Part shown: positions 1-7,035 of the stretch, piece after piece
Numbering within the stretch: position 1 is the stretch's first letter
How the letters are laid out: every line of letters begins with the position of its first letter
From: Hyphomicrobiaceae bacterium UBA2767
Lineage (GTDB): Bacteria > Pseudomonadota > Alphaproteobacteria > Rhizobiales > Methyloligellaceae
Reading direction: 5' to 3'
Assembly (NCBI GenBank): GCA_002352635.1
Contig: DEIT01000033.1
Location: 1-12,548, forward strand
DNA: 12,548 bases
The notes under the pieces: generated by a model
What the model saw: the letters and a program-made list of their open reading frames with translations, nothing else
What the model was told of the DNA's origin: nothing
The model's database searches: none
Position numbers and translations under genes: made by a program

Positions 1-407
1 ATAACCACCAGCACGCCACCCAAGGTTAGGATTGCGCCAATACCTGGTGAGCGGAACACGTCTAGTGCACGGTGCCATGAAACACCCTGACCGGCTTCGC
101 GCCGGCGGCTGATCTCATACAATCCAATTGCTGCGAATGGCCCTAGCAGGGCAAAACCGGCAATCAGCGGGTAGATCAACGGCAAGACCGCATATCCAAA
201 AGCCAACCGGCAGAGGATCAAACCGGCAATCGGGTAGAAGAGGCACAAGAAGACGAGATGGCTTGGTTTCGCCAGAAAATCGTCGTAGCCAAGGACTAGC
301 GCATCGCGCAAATCGCCGATGCCGATTTTGTTCACCTCAGGCGCAATAAAGCCTGTTGATGCATGTTCGCGGGTTGAGTGTGTTGAAGACGTTGCCGGGC
401 GTGCCAT
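1..407 (-). CDS. DUF2189 integral membrane protein, 5' part
   Basis: The minus frame is open from an ATG at 407-405 to the left window edge (135 codons), so the C-terminus is missing. The N-terminal 25 or so residues are polar. They are followed by a conserved-looking block I-G-D-L-R-D-A-L, then by hydrophobic spans around LVFLCLFYPIAGLILC and PLIAGFALLGPFAAIGLY, and by a SRRREAG loop before another span begins. This order (GDLRDAL, a pair of membrane spans, GPFAA-x-GLYE-x-SRRRE) is typical of the DUF2189 family of predicted integral membrane proteins, whose function is unknown to me. The start is well fixed by a perfect AAGGAGGT six bases upstream. The gene faces away from the MFS transporter; no partner gene is visible. 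The family call is by eye. Confidence 0.85.
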   Translation of the reverse strand, partial: MARPATSSTHSTREHASTGFIAPEVNKIGIGDLRDALVLGYDDFLAKPSHLVFLCLFYPIAGLILCRLAFGYAVLPLIYPLIAGFALLGPFAAIGLYEISRRREAGQGVSWHRALDVFRSPGIGAILTLGGVLVV

Positions 408-413
408 GGTCGC

Positions 414-421
414 ACCTCCTT
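414..421 (-). promoter_or_regulatory. Perfect Shine-Dalgarno AAGGAGGT for the DUF2189 gene
   Basis: The plus strand reads ACCTCCTT, which is AAGGAGGT on the minus strand, six bases before the ATG at 407. It is the strongest ribosome binding site in the window and decides the start of the truncated left-end gene. Confidence 0.8.
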
Positions 422-759
422 TCCGGCCAAACCTCTGTCCAGGCTCGGGCCACGGCTCATTGGAAGCGCGAGAGGAGGCGTCAGACCAACTTGACGCCAC
501 CGGTCGCGTTCGAGACGCGACCTCCACATGACAAGCATCATATTTCCGGAGTCGGGCGCTGTCGCGGCGCGACCGAACACAATGCGTGCACATTTTCGGG
601 AGTTGCCCGGCAATCTGGATGCCGCGGCGTCACCATAAGCAGCGCCGCTTCAGGGTCTTGGCATCTTTTCGATAAAATTTGGCATGACATCGCTACAACG
701 CCACGGCTAAGGTTTGCAGCCTAGTTGCCTGGAAGAAGGTCGAAAACGGAATCTGAAAT
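422..759. other. Intergenic region between divergent DUF2189 and MFS genes
   Basis: About 340 bases with no convincing gene: the open frames here are short, lack ribosome binding sites and look like GC-rich noise. It must hold the promoters of both flanking genes, but no complete -35/-10 pair stands out. A TAAAAT at 673-678 is a possible -10 for the MFS gene without a good -35. Two GTCGC/GCGAC hairpins (502-522 and 561-573) and a direct repeat TTGGCAT at 658-664 and 679-685 are the only visible structures. Confidence 0.6.
502..522. repeat. Inverted repeat GGTCGCGT / ACGCGACC
   Basis: An eight-base perfect inverted repeat (502-509 with 515-522) surrounds a five-base spacer. There is no U-run after it on either strand, so it is not an obvious terminator. 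A shorter copy of the same half-site, GTCGC-ggc-GCGAC, sits at 561-573. The pair could be an operator for either divergent gene or chance in GC-rich sequence. Confidence 0.4.
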
Positions 760-1962
760 ATGTCGGCATCGCGATTGCACTTTGCGTTTCTGAATATCGG
801 GCACTTCCTCGATCACTTTTTCATGCTCGTCTTCGCGACCGTGGCCGCACTCACCCTGACAAGAGAATGGGGGCTCTCATACGCAGAACTCATTCCCTAT
901 GCGACCCCGGGTTTTATAGCTTTCGGTGTGTTTGCCCTTCCTGCGGGCTGGCTGGCTGACAAATGGAGCCGGCGTGGCATGATGGCCGCCTTCTTCATCG
1001 GAATTGGCGCGTGTTCCATCCTGACCGCGTTGGCTGAAACTCCACTACAGATTGGCCTGGCGTTGTTTGCCATGGGCGTATTCGCGGCGATCTATCACCC
1101 AGTGGGCATTCCCCTCGTTATCGAGGGGCGCGACAATACCGGGCTGCCTATCGCCATCAACGGGGTCTATGGCAACCTCGGTGTGGCAAGTGCGGCGCTC
1201 ATCACAGGATTCATGATCGATTCAGCCGGATGGCGCTCAGCTTTCGTGTGGCCGGGCCTTGTCTCTATTGCGCTCGGGTTTGCTTATCTCTGGCTCATCG
1301 GCTGGGCTCCCGATCCGGCAAAAAAACAGACACCCAAAAAGGCTGTCGCCGGCCCAAGCTCCTATCAGGGAGTGTCGCTGATAAGGATTTTTGCAATCAT
1401 CCTGTTTACCACCGCGCTTGGCGGCATCGTCTTCCAGTCAACCACATTTGCCCTGCCGAAAATATTCGATGAGCGCCTCGGCGGACTGGCGCTGTCAGCA
1501 ACGCTTGTGGGCTGGTACGCCTTTCTGGTCTTCGCGCTCGCGGCACTTGGGCAACTGTTAGTGGGTTACCTGCTCGACAGATATTCGGCGCGCTACGTGT
1601 TCACCGGCGTGGCCGCGATGCAAGCGACCTTCTTCGCAATAATGCCAGGCTTGAACGACTGGGCCGCTATCATAGTCGCGGTGGCATTCATGCTGGCAGT
1701 CTTCGGACAAATTCCCATCAACGACGTGCTCCTGGGACGGCTAACCACAAGCGAGTGGCGCAGCCGCGCGTTTGCCTGCCGTTATATCGTGACCTTTTCC
1801 GCGCTGTCGGCATCCATCCCCATGATCGCCTGGATTCACGCCAACTGGGGTTTCGACCGACTGTTCATGCTGCTGGCTGTAGCGGCGTTGTTCATTCTGT
1901 TGGCAGTGCTGTTGCTACCAAGGAAAATCCCCGCACGCACACAGGCCGCGGCAGCGGAATAG
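760..1962 (+). CDS. Major facilitator superfamily (MFS) transporter
   Basis: A 400-residue, strongly hydrophobic protein with about twelve predicted spans, the normal length for an MFS carrier of the inner membrane. The loop after the second span reads GWLADKWSRRG at residues 63-73, a good match to the MFS motif A (G-x-L-a-D-r-x-G-R-R). A second conserved-looking patch, IYHPVGIPLV at 111-120, resembles the FHP-x-G patch seen in the fosmidomycin-resistance-like branch. The N-terminal NIGHFLDHFF segment is histidine-rich for a first helix. A central cytoplasmic loop (about 186-202) is rich in Lys and Pro and splits the two six-span halves. The substrate cannot be read from sequence. Upstream the ribosome site is poor (GAAGG about 20 bases before ATG). 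The gene stands alone: 135 bases separate it from the EF-hand gene, and a small hairpin (TGCGGC/GCCGCA, 1997-2013) in that gap lacks a U-run. Confidence 0.85.
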   Translation: MSASRLHFAFLNIGHFLDHFFMLVFATVAALTLTREWGLSYAELIPYATPGFIAFGVFALPAGWLADKWSRRGMMAAFFIGIGACSILTALAETPLQIGLALFAMGVFAAIYHPVGIPLVIEGRDNTGLPIAINGVYGNLGVASAALITGFMIDSAGWRSAFVWPGLVSIALGFAYLWLIGWAPDPAKKQTPKKAVAGPSSYQGVSLIRIFAIILFTTALGGIVFQSTTFALPKIFDERLGGLALSATLVGWYAFLVFALAALGQLLVGYLLDRYSARYVFTGVAAMQATFFAIMPGLNDWAAIIVAVAFMLAVFGQIPINDVLLGRLTTSEWRSRAFACRYIVTFSALSASIPMIAWIHANWGFDRLFMLLAVAALFILLAVLLLPRKIPARTQAAAAE

Positions 1963-2097
1963 ACGGCCCGTCAGCCTTACCAAACCTTAATGAACGTGCG
2001 GCTTCCCGCCGCAACGGATTTGCATGCGCTTGTCCGTTTCATTTCTACACGAGGGTTCGGAAACGGGCTCAGGCGGAAATTTCCAAGGAGACTCTTT

Positions 2098-3018
2098 ATG
2101 CGTAAAGGCACCAAAATCGCACTCATGGCCAGCGCCCTTGCCGTTGCCGGCGCGGCCGGCCTCTCTAGCTTGGCGGTAGCAGAATATCGCGGCTCACATG
2201 GCGGCGGCCATCACGGCGCGGGCAAACATGGTGGTGGACATCATGGCGGATGGCACAAGGGCAAGAAGCACGGCCGCAAGGGCATGTATCGCATGATGGC
2301 CCGCTTCGACGCGGACAAAGATGGCAAACTGACCCAGGACGAAGTCAACGATACCCGCAAGGGTCTCCATGCCAAACATGATGCGAATAAAGATGGCAAA
2401 CTCGATCTGACCGAGTTCGAAATCTTGTGGATCGAGTTCAAAAACCGTGACCTGGTGCGCAGTTTCCAGCGTATCGATGTCGACGGTGACGCGGTCATCA
2501 CGATCGACGAATATATGGAACCATTCGCACGCATCGTTCAACATAAGGACCGCAACGACGACAAGGTTCTCGACGCGCAAGATAAGGGCAGAGGCAAGCA
2601 CCGTGGTCGCGGCGCCAAGTGGATCATGGAGCGTTTTGACACGAACAAGGACGGCAAGCTGACGCAAGAAGAAGTGGACGAAGCACGCAAAAGTCAACTC
2701 GCAAAACATGACGCGAACAAGGACGGCAAGCTCGACCTCACTGAGTTCAAGGCCAGGTGGATCGAATTCAAACAGCCCAGGATGGTTCGCAGCTTCCAGT
2801 TCATCGATTCAGATGGCGATGCCTCAATCACTGTTGAGGAATATCTGAAACCGTTCTCCCGGGTCGTGGCACGAATGGACCGCAACGAAGACGGTGTATT
2901 GGACAAGGAAGACCGGAAGCGCCGCAAACATCGCGGCCGAGGTGGTGACAATGACGGCAGCCACCGCGGCCCCGGCGGCATGAGCCCCCGTGGTGATATG
3001 GGTCCCCGCGGCGGCTGA
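2098..3018 (+). CDS. Secreted protein with eight EF-hand loops
   Basis: A 306-residue protein. Residues 1-28 form a signal peptide (MRKGTK, a hydrophobic core, cleavage after AVA), so it is exported. Residues 31-60 are rich in His and Gly (HHG and GGGHHG repeats) and could bind transition metals. Eight 12-residue EF-hand loops follow, starting at residues 71, 95, 127, 151, 181, 205, 237 and 261, all beginning D-x-[D/N]-x-D. The loop at 151 lacks the central Gly (Lys instead), and the loops at 151 and 261 end in Asp rather than Glu, so these are probably weaker or Mg-tolerant. The tail is basic then Gly/Pro/Arg-rich. The frame is open upstream to 1990, but AAGGAG at 2085-2090, seven bases before ATG 2098, plus the signal peptide fix the start here. 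A terminator follows the stop. Likely a periplasmic or extracellular calcium binder; partner unknown. Confidence 0.9.
   Translation: MRKGTKIALMASALAVAGAAGLSSLAVAEYRGSHGGGHHGAGKHGGGHHGGWHKGKKHGRKGMYRMMARFDADKDGKLTQDEVNDTRKGLHAKHDANKDGKLDLTEFEILWIEFKNRDLVRSFQRIDVDGDAVITIDEYMEPFARIVQHKDRNDDKVLDAQDKGRGKHRGRGAKWIMERFDTNKDGKLTQEEVDEARKSQLAKHDANKDGKLDLTEFKARWIEFKQPRMVRSFQFIDSDGDASITVEEYLKPFSRVVARMDRNEDGVLDKEDRKRRKHRGRGGDNDGSHRGPGGMSPRGDMGPRGG
2278..2937 (+). repeat. Tandem 330-base duplication inside the EF-hand gene
   Basis: Residues 61-170 and 171-280 are two copies of a 110-residue, four-EF-hand module aligned without any gap. I count 69 identical residues of 110. At DNA level the copies (2278-2607 and 2608-2937) differ at many third codon positions, for example GATGCGAATAAAGATGGC against GACGCGAACAAGGACGGC, so the duplication is old and the protein has been kept by selection. 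Confidence 0.9.
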
Positions 3019-3045
3019 CCAGCCGCTCCCTTGCGGCTGACACAG

Positions 3046-3083
3046 TGGCGGTGCCCAGCCTCCGGGCGCCGCCAATTGTTTTT
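3046..3083 (+). terminator. Intrinsic terminator after the EF-hand gene
   Basis: TGGCGGTGCCC (3046-3056) pairs with GGGCGCCGCCA (3064-3074) through eleven base pairs with one G-T wobble and a seven-base loop; AATTGTTTTTG follows. It lies 28 bases after the EF-hand stop and just beyond the end of the convergent DUF1194 gene. The T-run serves the plus strand; the minus strand would have only the stem. Confidence 0.85.
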
Positions 3084-3094
3084 GTAGAATCCTG

Positions 3095-3838
3095 CTACCG
3101 CGTGACCGGGACCATCTGGGGTTCTGCTCCAGACGCAATATTGACCGAAATTTCCCGCAGAAGCTTGTTGCGCATGCCCCTGACGATGTCGGCGTAGTCA
3201 CTGACGGTCATGACGAATGCGCCGGCACCACCGATAACGTATTTGAAATAGTAGTGATGCAGGTGCGGTTCGTCCGTCAGGATGGTGAGCCCGTTTACGG
3301 TGATACCTTCATTCGTCACCATGTCGCGTACGAGTTGCGGTGGTATACCCGAATTGTTGGCGCCGTCGCCCGAAACGTCAATCGACTTACGCCTGCCTTC
3401 AAACGCATTCGTGCGAATCAGTCGCTCGCCGAATCTGAGAACACCGCCGATACCAGTACTGTCACCGAAACTGCGCTCTTCGCGGGCGGAGATAGCGTCT
3501 GAAAAAGTATGGGCACTCGCTTCGTCTTTCAGCACGGCCCAGGGCACGACCTGGCGTTGCTCATTAACTGAACTCCAATGCACGACAGTCGCCGCAACAC
3601 CACCGGAACCGCTCGTGCCGATGATCGCCGCAATGACTGCCGGGTCCCGGAAAGCCTTCACCAAGCCTTCGATCTGAAGCTCATATTCTCTTGTGTCGAC
3701 GCTTCCTGAGGTGTCCACGGCCAGTACAAGTTCCAGATCGACCGGAATGAATCCCTGAGCGGAAGCTCGATCACTTAGGCTGAAGCATTCTGCCCACAAG
3801 ATGGCAAAACAAAACCAGGTACCGAAAAGGCGAAACAT
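3095..3838 (-). CDS. DUF1194 / von Willebrand factor A-like secreted protein
   Basis: A 247-residue protein with a signal peptide (residues 1-27, cleavage near ASA|QG). The mature part begins with a vWA fold: DTSGS at 42-46 is the DxSxS of a metal-ion-dependent adhesion site, T118 in GDSTGIGG is the expected threonine, and KSIDVSGDGANNSG around 141-154 gives the later aspartates. The SGDG-x-NN signature and the C-terminal YVIGGAGAFV block are characteristic of DUF1194, a family common in Alphaproteobacteria with no function known to me. Metal-dependent protein binding in the periplasm is the likely role. The frame is open upstream to 3889, but the signal peptide begins at the ATG at 3838 and AAAGG lies seven to eight bases before it, so the shorter start is preferred. 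It converges on the EF-hand gene; both products are exported metal-binding proteins, which may be coincidence. Confidence 0.85.
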   Translation of the reverse strand: MFRLFGTWFCFAILWAECFSLSDRASAQGFIPVDLELVLAVDTSGSVDTREYELQIEGLVKAFRDPAVIAAIIGTSGSGGVAATVVHWSSVNEQRQVVPWAVLKDEASAHTFSDAISAREERSFGDSTGIGGVLRFGERLIRTNAFEGRRKSIDVSGDGANNSGIPPQLVRDMVTNEGITVNGLTILTDEPHLHHYYFKYVIGGAGAFVMTVSDYADIVRGMRNKLLREISVNIASGAEPQMVPVTR

Positions 3839-3944
3839 TGGCACACCTTTCTCGCTGGAAAGACTACCGGTTCTTACGGGGCCCGGCAAAGGAGAAGACT
3901 TGAACTGATAGTGATCACTGTATTGAGCACCCTATTGGTGGGGC

Positions 3945-4586
3945 TCACCCGATCCCCGTCTGCTCAACCCATGCGGCAATCGCGTCACAGGCCTCCCGCC
4001 AATTTCCCTCTTCTGTCCGCCCGGATTTCTTGCGCGGCGTGAGGTTGTGGTCACCGTCTACGGCCCAGTGAATGTCAGCTGAACTGGGCAAACCATATTC
4101 CGGCAACTCATCCGCATTGCCAAACGGATCGCGCGTACCCTGCACGATCAGGAAGGGCAGCGTCAGGTCCGCCAGATGCGCCGTGCGCAACTTTTCCGGC
4201 CGCCCCGGTGGATGAAACGGGTAGCCAAGGCAGAGTAGGCCGGAAAGCCGATCCGCCTCATACTCTTGCTGCGCAATCATGCTTGCGACCCGACCGCCGA
4301 GGGATTTTCCGCCGATAATCAGAGGCGTACTGGCCGACAGTGCTGAAATCGCATCGCAAAACTCACCCATCAGCCGTTCCACTCTCGGTGGCGGGCGTTT
4401 GCTCCCGCCTGTCCTGCGCGCACCCATATAGGCGAATTCGAACCGCGCGACGGCAAAGTCATGTGCTGCCATTCCTTCTGAAAACGCGTTCATGAAAGGG
4501 GTATCCATGGGAGCACCCGCACCATGTGCCAGCAGAATGCTTGTGCGAGGCGTCTTGGGACCGCTTCTCAGAAAGTTGACCGTCAT
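3945..4586 (-). CDS. Alpha/beta hydrolase, KANL3/Tex30 type
   Basis: A 213-residue cytoplasmic protein without signal peptide. LLAHGAGAPMD at 18-28 is the oxyanion-hole loop, GGKSLGGR at 92-99 is the nucleophile elbow with S95, GTRDPFG at 150-156 supplies the acid D153, and DGDHNL at 177-182 supplies H180. The full Ser-Asp-His triad is present with normal spacing, and the length fits the compact KANL3/Tex30-like alpha/beta hydrolase family. The substrate is unknown; the small lid region suggests a small ester or acyl substrate, which is inference. The ribosome site is weak (AGGTG about 14 bases from ATG). It is transcribed divergently from the sterol desaturase gene with 53 bases between start codons, so the two probably share a promoter region. 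Confidence 0.85.
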   Translation of the reverse strand: MTVNFLRSGPKTPRTSILLAHGAGAPMDTPFMNAFSEGMAAHDFAVARFEFAYMGARRTGGSKRPPPRVERLMGEFCDAISALSASTPLIIGGKSLGGRVASMIAQQEYEADRLSGLLCLGYPFHPPGRPEKLRTAHLADLTLPFLIVQGTRDPFGNADELPEYGLPSSADIHWAVDGDHNLTPRKKSGRTEEGNWREACDAIAAWVEQTGIG

Positions 4587-4639
4587 CGTATCAAATGCCG
4601 CACCTGACGTTGGATGCGTCCTCGTTATAAGGTAGACCC

Positions 4640-5479
4640 ATGGAAGTCTCCTCCAGCATAAGCGAAGGTGCCCTGCGCCTGAGTGTTTTCTTCGGCATTT
4701 TCCTCGTTATGGCACTGCTTGAACTGGCCATGCCGCGGCGCACCCCGAACCGGGTGAAATCACGGCGATGGCTCACCAATCTGGCGATTGCCGGCATCGG
4801 TGCGGCCGTTATACGGCTCATGGCCTTGCTCGCGGTACCGATTGCCGCCGTTGCAGCGGCCGCATGGGCGCAGTCAGAGGGCTGGGGCGTGTTCAACCAG
4901 CTCGATTGGCCCGGTTGGGTCGAAATCCTGCTTGCCGTCATCCTTCTTGACCTTGCGATTTACGGCCAGCACGTGGCCTCCCACAAGATCCCCGTGCTGT
5001 GGCGCCTCCACAAGGTCCACCACACGGATGTGGATTTCGACGTGACAACAGCGGTGCGATTTCACCCGGTTGAAATCGCGCTGTCGATGCTCTGGAAAAT
5101 CGTGGTGGTTGTCGCGCTCGGTGCCTCTCCATGGGCCGTAGTGCTGTTTGAAGTCATTCTGAATGGATGCGCCATGTTCAACCACGCAAACTTCGCACTG
5201 CCACTATGGCTCGACCGTATCGTGAGGGTCATTCTGGTTACGCCAGATATGCACCGGGTGCATCATTCGATCCATCGTTTCGAACACGATACTAATTTTG
5301 GATTCAATCTTTCCGTCTGGGACAGGCTGTTCAACACATATACCGACCAGCCGAGGGATGGGCATGTGAAAATGGTCATCGGGCAGAAGAACCACCTGAA
5401 CGACAGCCCGACCAGGCTCGGCTGGAGCCTGAGGTTGCCATTTCTGCCCTCCCAACGGTCAGACGAGGACCAGAATTAG
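4640..5479 (+). CDS. Sterol desaturase / fatty acid hydroxylase superfamily membrane protein
   Basis: A 279-residue membrane protein. Hydrophobic spans occur near 14-30, 46-76 and 94-110, with further hydrophobic stretches near 145-180 and 188-200. Three histidine clusters expected for a di-iron centre are present: H111-x3-H115 (HVASH), H124-x2-HH128 (HKVHH) and H205-x2-HH209 (HRVHH), with extra histidines at 142, 182, 212 and 216 at family-like places. The block NFGFNLSVWDRLFNTY (219-234) is typical of the bacterial family. The enzyme would use O2 and electrons to hydroxylate or desaturate a lipid at the membrane; the actual lipid is not determinable. The start is supported by TAAGGT eight bases upstream. 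Its stop codon overlaps the stop of the convergent solute-binding gene by four bases. Confidence 0.9.
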   Translation: MEVSSSISEGALRLSVFFGIFLVMALLELAMPRRTPNRVKSRRWLTNLAIAGIGAAVIRLMALLAVPIAAVAAAAWAQSEGWGVFNQLDWPGWVEILLAVILLDLAIYGQHVASHKIPVLWRLHKVHHTDVDFDVTTAVRFHPVEIALSMLWKIVVVVALGASPWAVVLFEVILNGCAMFNHANFALPLWLDRIVRVILVTPDMHRVHHSIHRFEHDTNFGFNLSVWDRLFNTYTDQPRDGHVKMVIGQKNHLNDSPTRLGWSLRLPFLPSQRSDEDQN

Positions 5480-6336
5480 AAGAAACTCAGCGGGAAATAG
5501 CGCAGATGCAATTCTTCGAAACGGCCTTCGCTGCGTAACAGAAACAAGCCGTAGTTGAGCGCATCGCGGAGTTTGCGGTTTCCTTTGCGGACAACGATGC
5601 CAATGCCCTCGCCAAAATATTTGCTTTCGGTGAATGGACCGCCGCGAAACTCACAACATCCGTTGGAATCTGAACCGTTCAGCCAGAACATGAGTGAGAC
5701 GCCATCGCCGAATAACATGTCGACCTTGCCATCACGCAAAGCCGTTTTGGCAGTCGTCATGGAATCAAAATGTACTAGCGAGGACGCATCGAAAAAATCC
5801 CTGAGATAGGCTTCATGGGCCGTCTTACTGACGACACCGATTTTCTTGCCCGCCAGCATTTCCGGAGTCACCGCCTTGATGGGGCTTGATTTCAGAGCCA
5901 CGAACCGTGCCGGCGTATGATAGTAGCTGTCGGTGAAATCAGCCTTTTTCAGGGCATTTTCGCTAACGCGGAGCGAAGCGACAACGGCGTCGGCTTCCCC
6001 TTCTTCCAGTGACGCCAATAGCCGGTTCCAAGGCACTGTGCGAATGGAGCATTCGACCGACAACTCGTCGCATAGGGCCCGCGCCAGATCGACATTGAAG
6101 CCGGTGAGTTCGCCCTCTTCATCGAGATAGTTGAACGGCGGATAGTCGTTGTCGGTTACGAAGCGTATCTGCTCAAGATCCTGCAAATCCGGCTTGGGGA
6201 TTCGCAGGGCTGTTTCCGGTACTTCCGCCGCCGGTTCACCCTCTCCCGTCTGCTCCTGTCCATTGAGCTGGCCGGGCATCACCACAGCCAAAAGAAGCAC
6301 CGCGAACAGCGCGCATATTTGTCTATAACCAATCAT
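5476..6336 (-). CDS. Periplasmic solute-binding protein, SBP family 3
   Basis: A 286-residue protein with an N-terminal signal sequence (about 1-26, MIGYRQ then a hydrophobic core). An acidic, low-complexity linker runs to about residue 50. The SBP family 3 fold starts at FVTDNDYPPFNY (59-70), followed by TGFNVDLARALCDEL (78-92), ADFTDSYY (132-139) and the second-lobe block GKKIGVVSKTAHEAYL (163-178). Binders of this family feed ABC importers or act as sensor inputs. No permease or ATPase gene is adjacent, so it is an orphan binder. The arginine that holds the amino-acid carboxylate in HisJ or GlnH (six residues before the F of DF) is replaced by A128; R123 lies nearby. The ligand is therefore probably not an ordinary amino acid. 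The ribosome site before ATG 6336 is poor. It ends convergently inside the sterol desaturase stop codon. Confidence 0.85.
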   Translation of the reverse strand: MIGYRQICALFAVLLLAVVMPGQLNGQEQTGEGEPAAEVPETALRIPKPDLQDLEQIRFVTDNDYPPFNYLDEEGELTGFNVDLARALCDELSVECSIRTVPWNRLLASLEEGEADAVVASLRVSENALKKADFTDSYYHTPARFVALKSSPIKAVTPEMLAGKKIGVVSKTAHEAYLRDFFDASSLVHFDSMTTAKTALRDGKVDMLFGDGVSLMFWLNGSDSNGCCEFRGGPFTESKYFGEGIGIVVRKGNRKLRDALNYGLFLLRSEGRFEELHLRYFPLSFF

Positions 6337-6462
6337 GAGGGCGCATCATACTGACAGCGCACCTGCCCGCAAGTACCAGAACAAGGACTGCACCCTAGCC
6401 CTTTCTTAACTTTCCTGCTGCAGGGTCGATTGTGAGTAAGTTCTGCCGCGTGATTTGGCCCG

Positions 6463-7026
6463 ATGTACCAAAAGAAAATCGATTTTGCCCGCCTTCGTGT
6501 GCTCGTGGTTGAAAATCACGCGCTGATGCGCCGTCTGCTGGGTGAAATGCTGCGTGGATTTGGTGTGAACCATGTCCAATTTGCCCGCGATGTGCCCAGT
6601 TCAGTCGATTTGGTCTATGGCGAGCCATTTGACGTCGTGATTCTCGACTTTTTCCTGGGCGAACTGGACGGGGCCGACTTTGCCAAGCTCATCCGTCACG
6701 ACGACCATTGCCTGAACCGCGAAGTACCGATCCTGCTGATTACCGGCATGCCTGATCACCACAAGGTCATGAAGGTTCTGGACGCCGGCATCAACTCCAT
6801 GCTGGCCAAACCAATCGCACCAAAGGATTTCTATCACCGCATCCACATGATGCTGGCCAATCCAAGGCCCTTTGTGATCACCCACGACTATGTCGGCCCG
6901 ATGCGCCAACGCAAACACGCATCGCGCGCGAAACGCCCGACATCGGCGAATCTTACCGCCCTCGCGCTGACAAAATCACGCCGTGAGCCGCCGAACCCGG
7001 TATTTGAAGATGGAATTCTTCTTTAA
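6463..7026 (+). CDS. Stand-alone response regulator receiver protein
   Basis: A 187-residue protein with one receiver domain (about 10-132) and no DNA-binding or enzymatic output domain. The phospho-acceptor is D62 in VVILDFF; T94 (LLITGM) and K116 (LAKP) are the conserved switch residues. The acidic pocket reads E17-N18 where most receivers have two acids, so the metal-coordinating second Asp is Asn here. After the domain, residues 135-150 (PFVITHDYVGPMRQR) match a short conserved tail often seen in alphaproteobacterial stand-alone receivers, and the last 35 residues look disordered. Such proteins act by protein-protein contact downstream of a histidine kinase; no kinase gene is nearby. There is no clear Shine-Dalgarno before ATG 6463. 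It converges on the thioesterase gene with nine bases between stops. Confidence 0.85.
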   Translation: MYQKKIDFARLRVLVVENHALMRRLLGEMLRGFGVNHVQFARDVPSSVDLVYGEPFDVVILDFFLGELDGADFAKLIRHDDHCLNREVPILLITGMPDHHKVMKVLDAGINSMLAKPIAPKDFYHRIHMMLANPRPFVITHDYVGPMRQRKHASRAKRPTSANLTALALTKSRREPPNPVFEDGILL

Positions 7027-7035
7027 TTCAATAAC

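Noticed and set aside
679..694. Sigma-54 promoter (TTGGCATGACATCGC) before the MFS gene
   Set aside because: The GG to GC distance is one base too short and the -12 element is not TTGC.
1990..2097. Upstream extension of the EF-hand gene to an in-frame ATG at 1990
   Set aside because: The extension would bury the signal peptide, while AAGGAG at 2085-2090 points directly to ATG 2098.
2194..2709. Long minus-strand open frames opposite the EF-hand gene
   Set aside because: They mirror the repeated GAC/AAG/GGC codons of the real gene and have no ribosome site or recognisable domain.
3839..3889. Longer start of the DUF1194 protein at 3889
   Set aside because: It places 17 residues before an otherwise good signal peptide; ATG 3838 has its own ribosome site.
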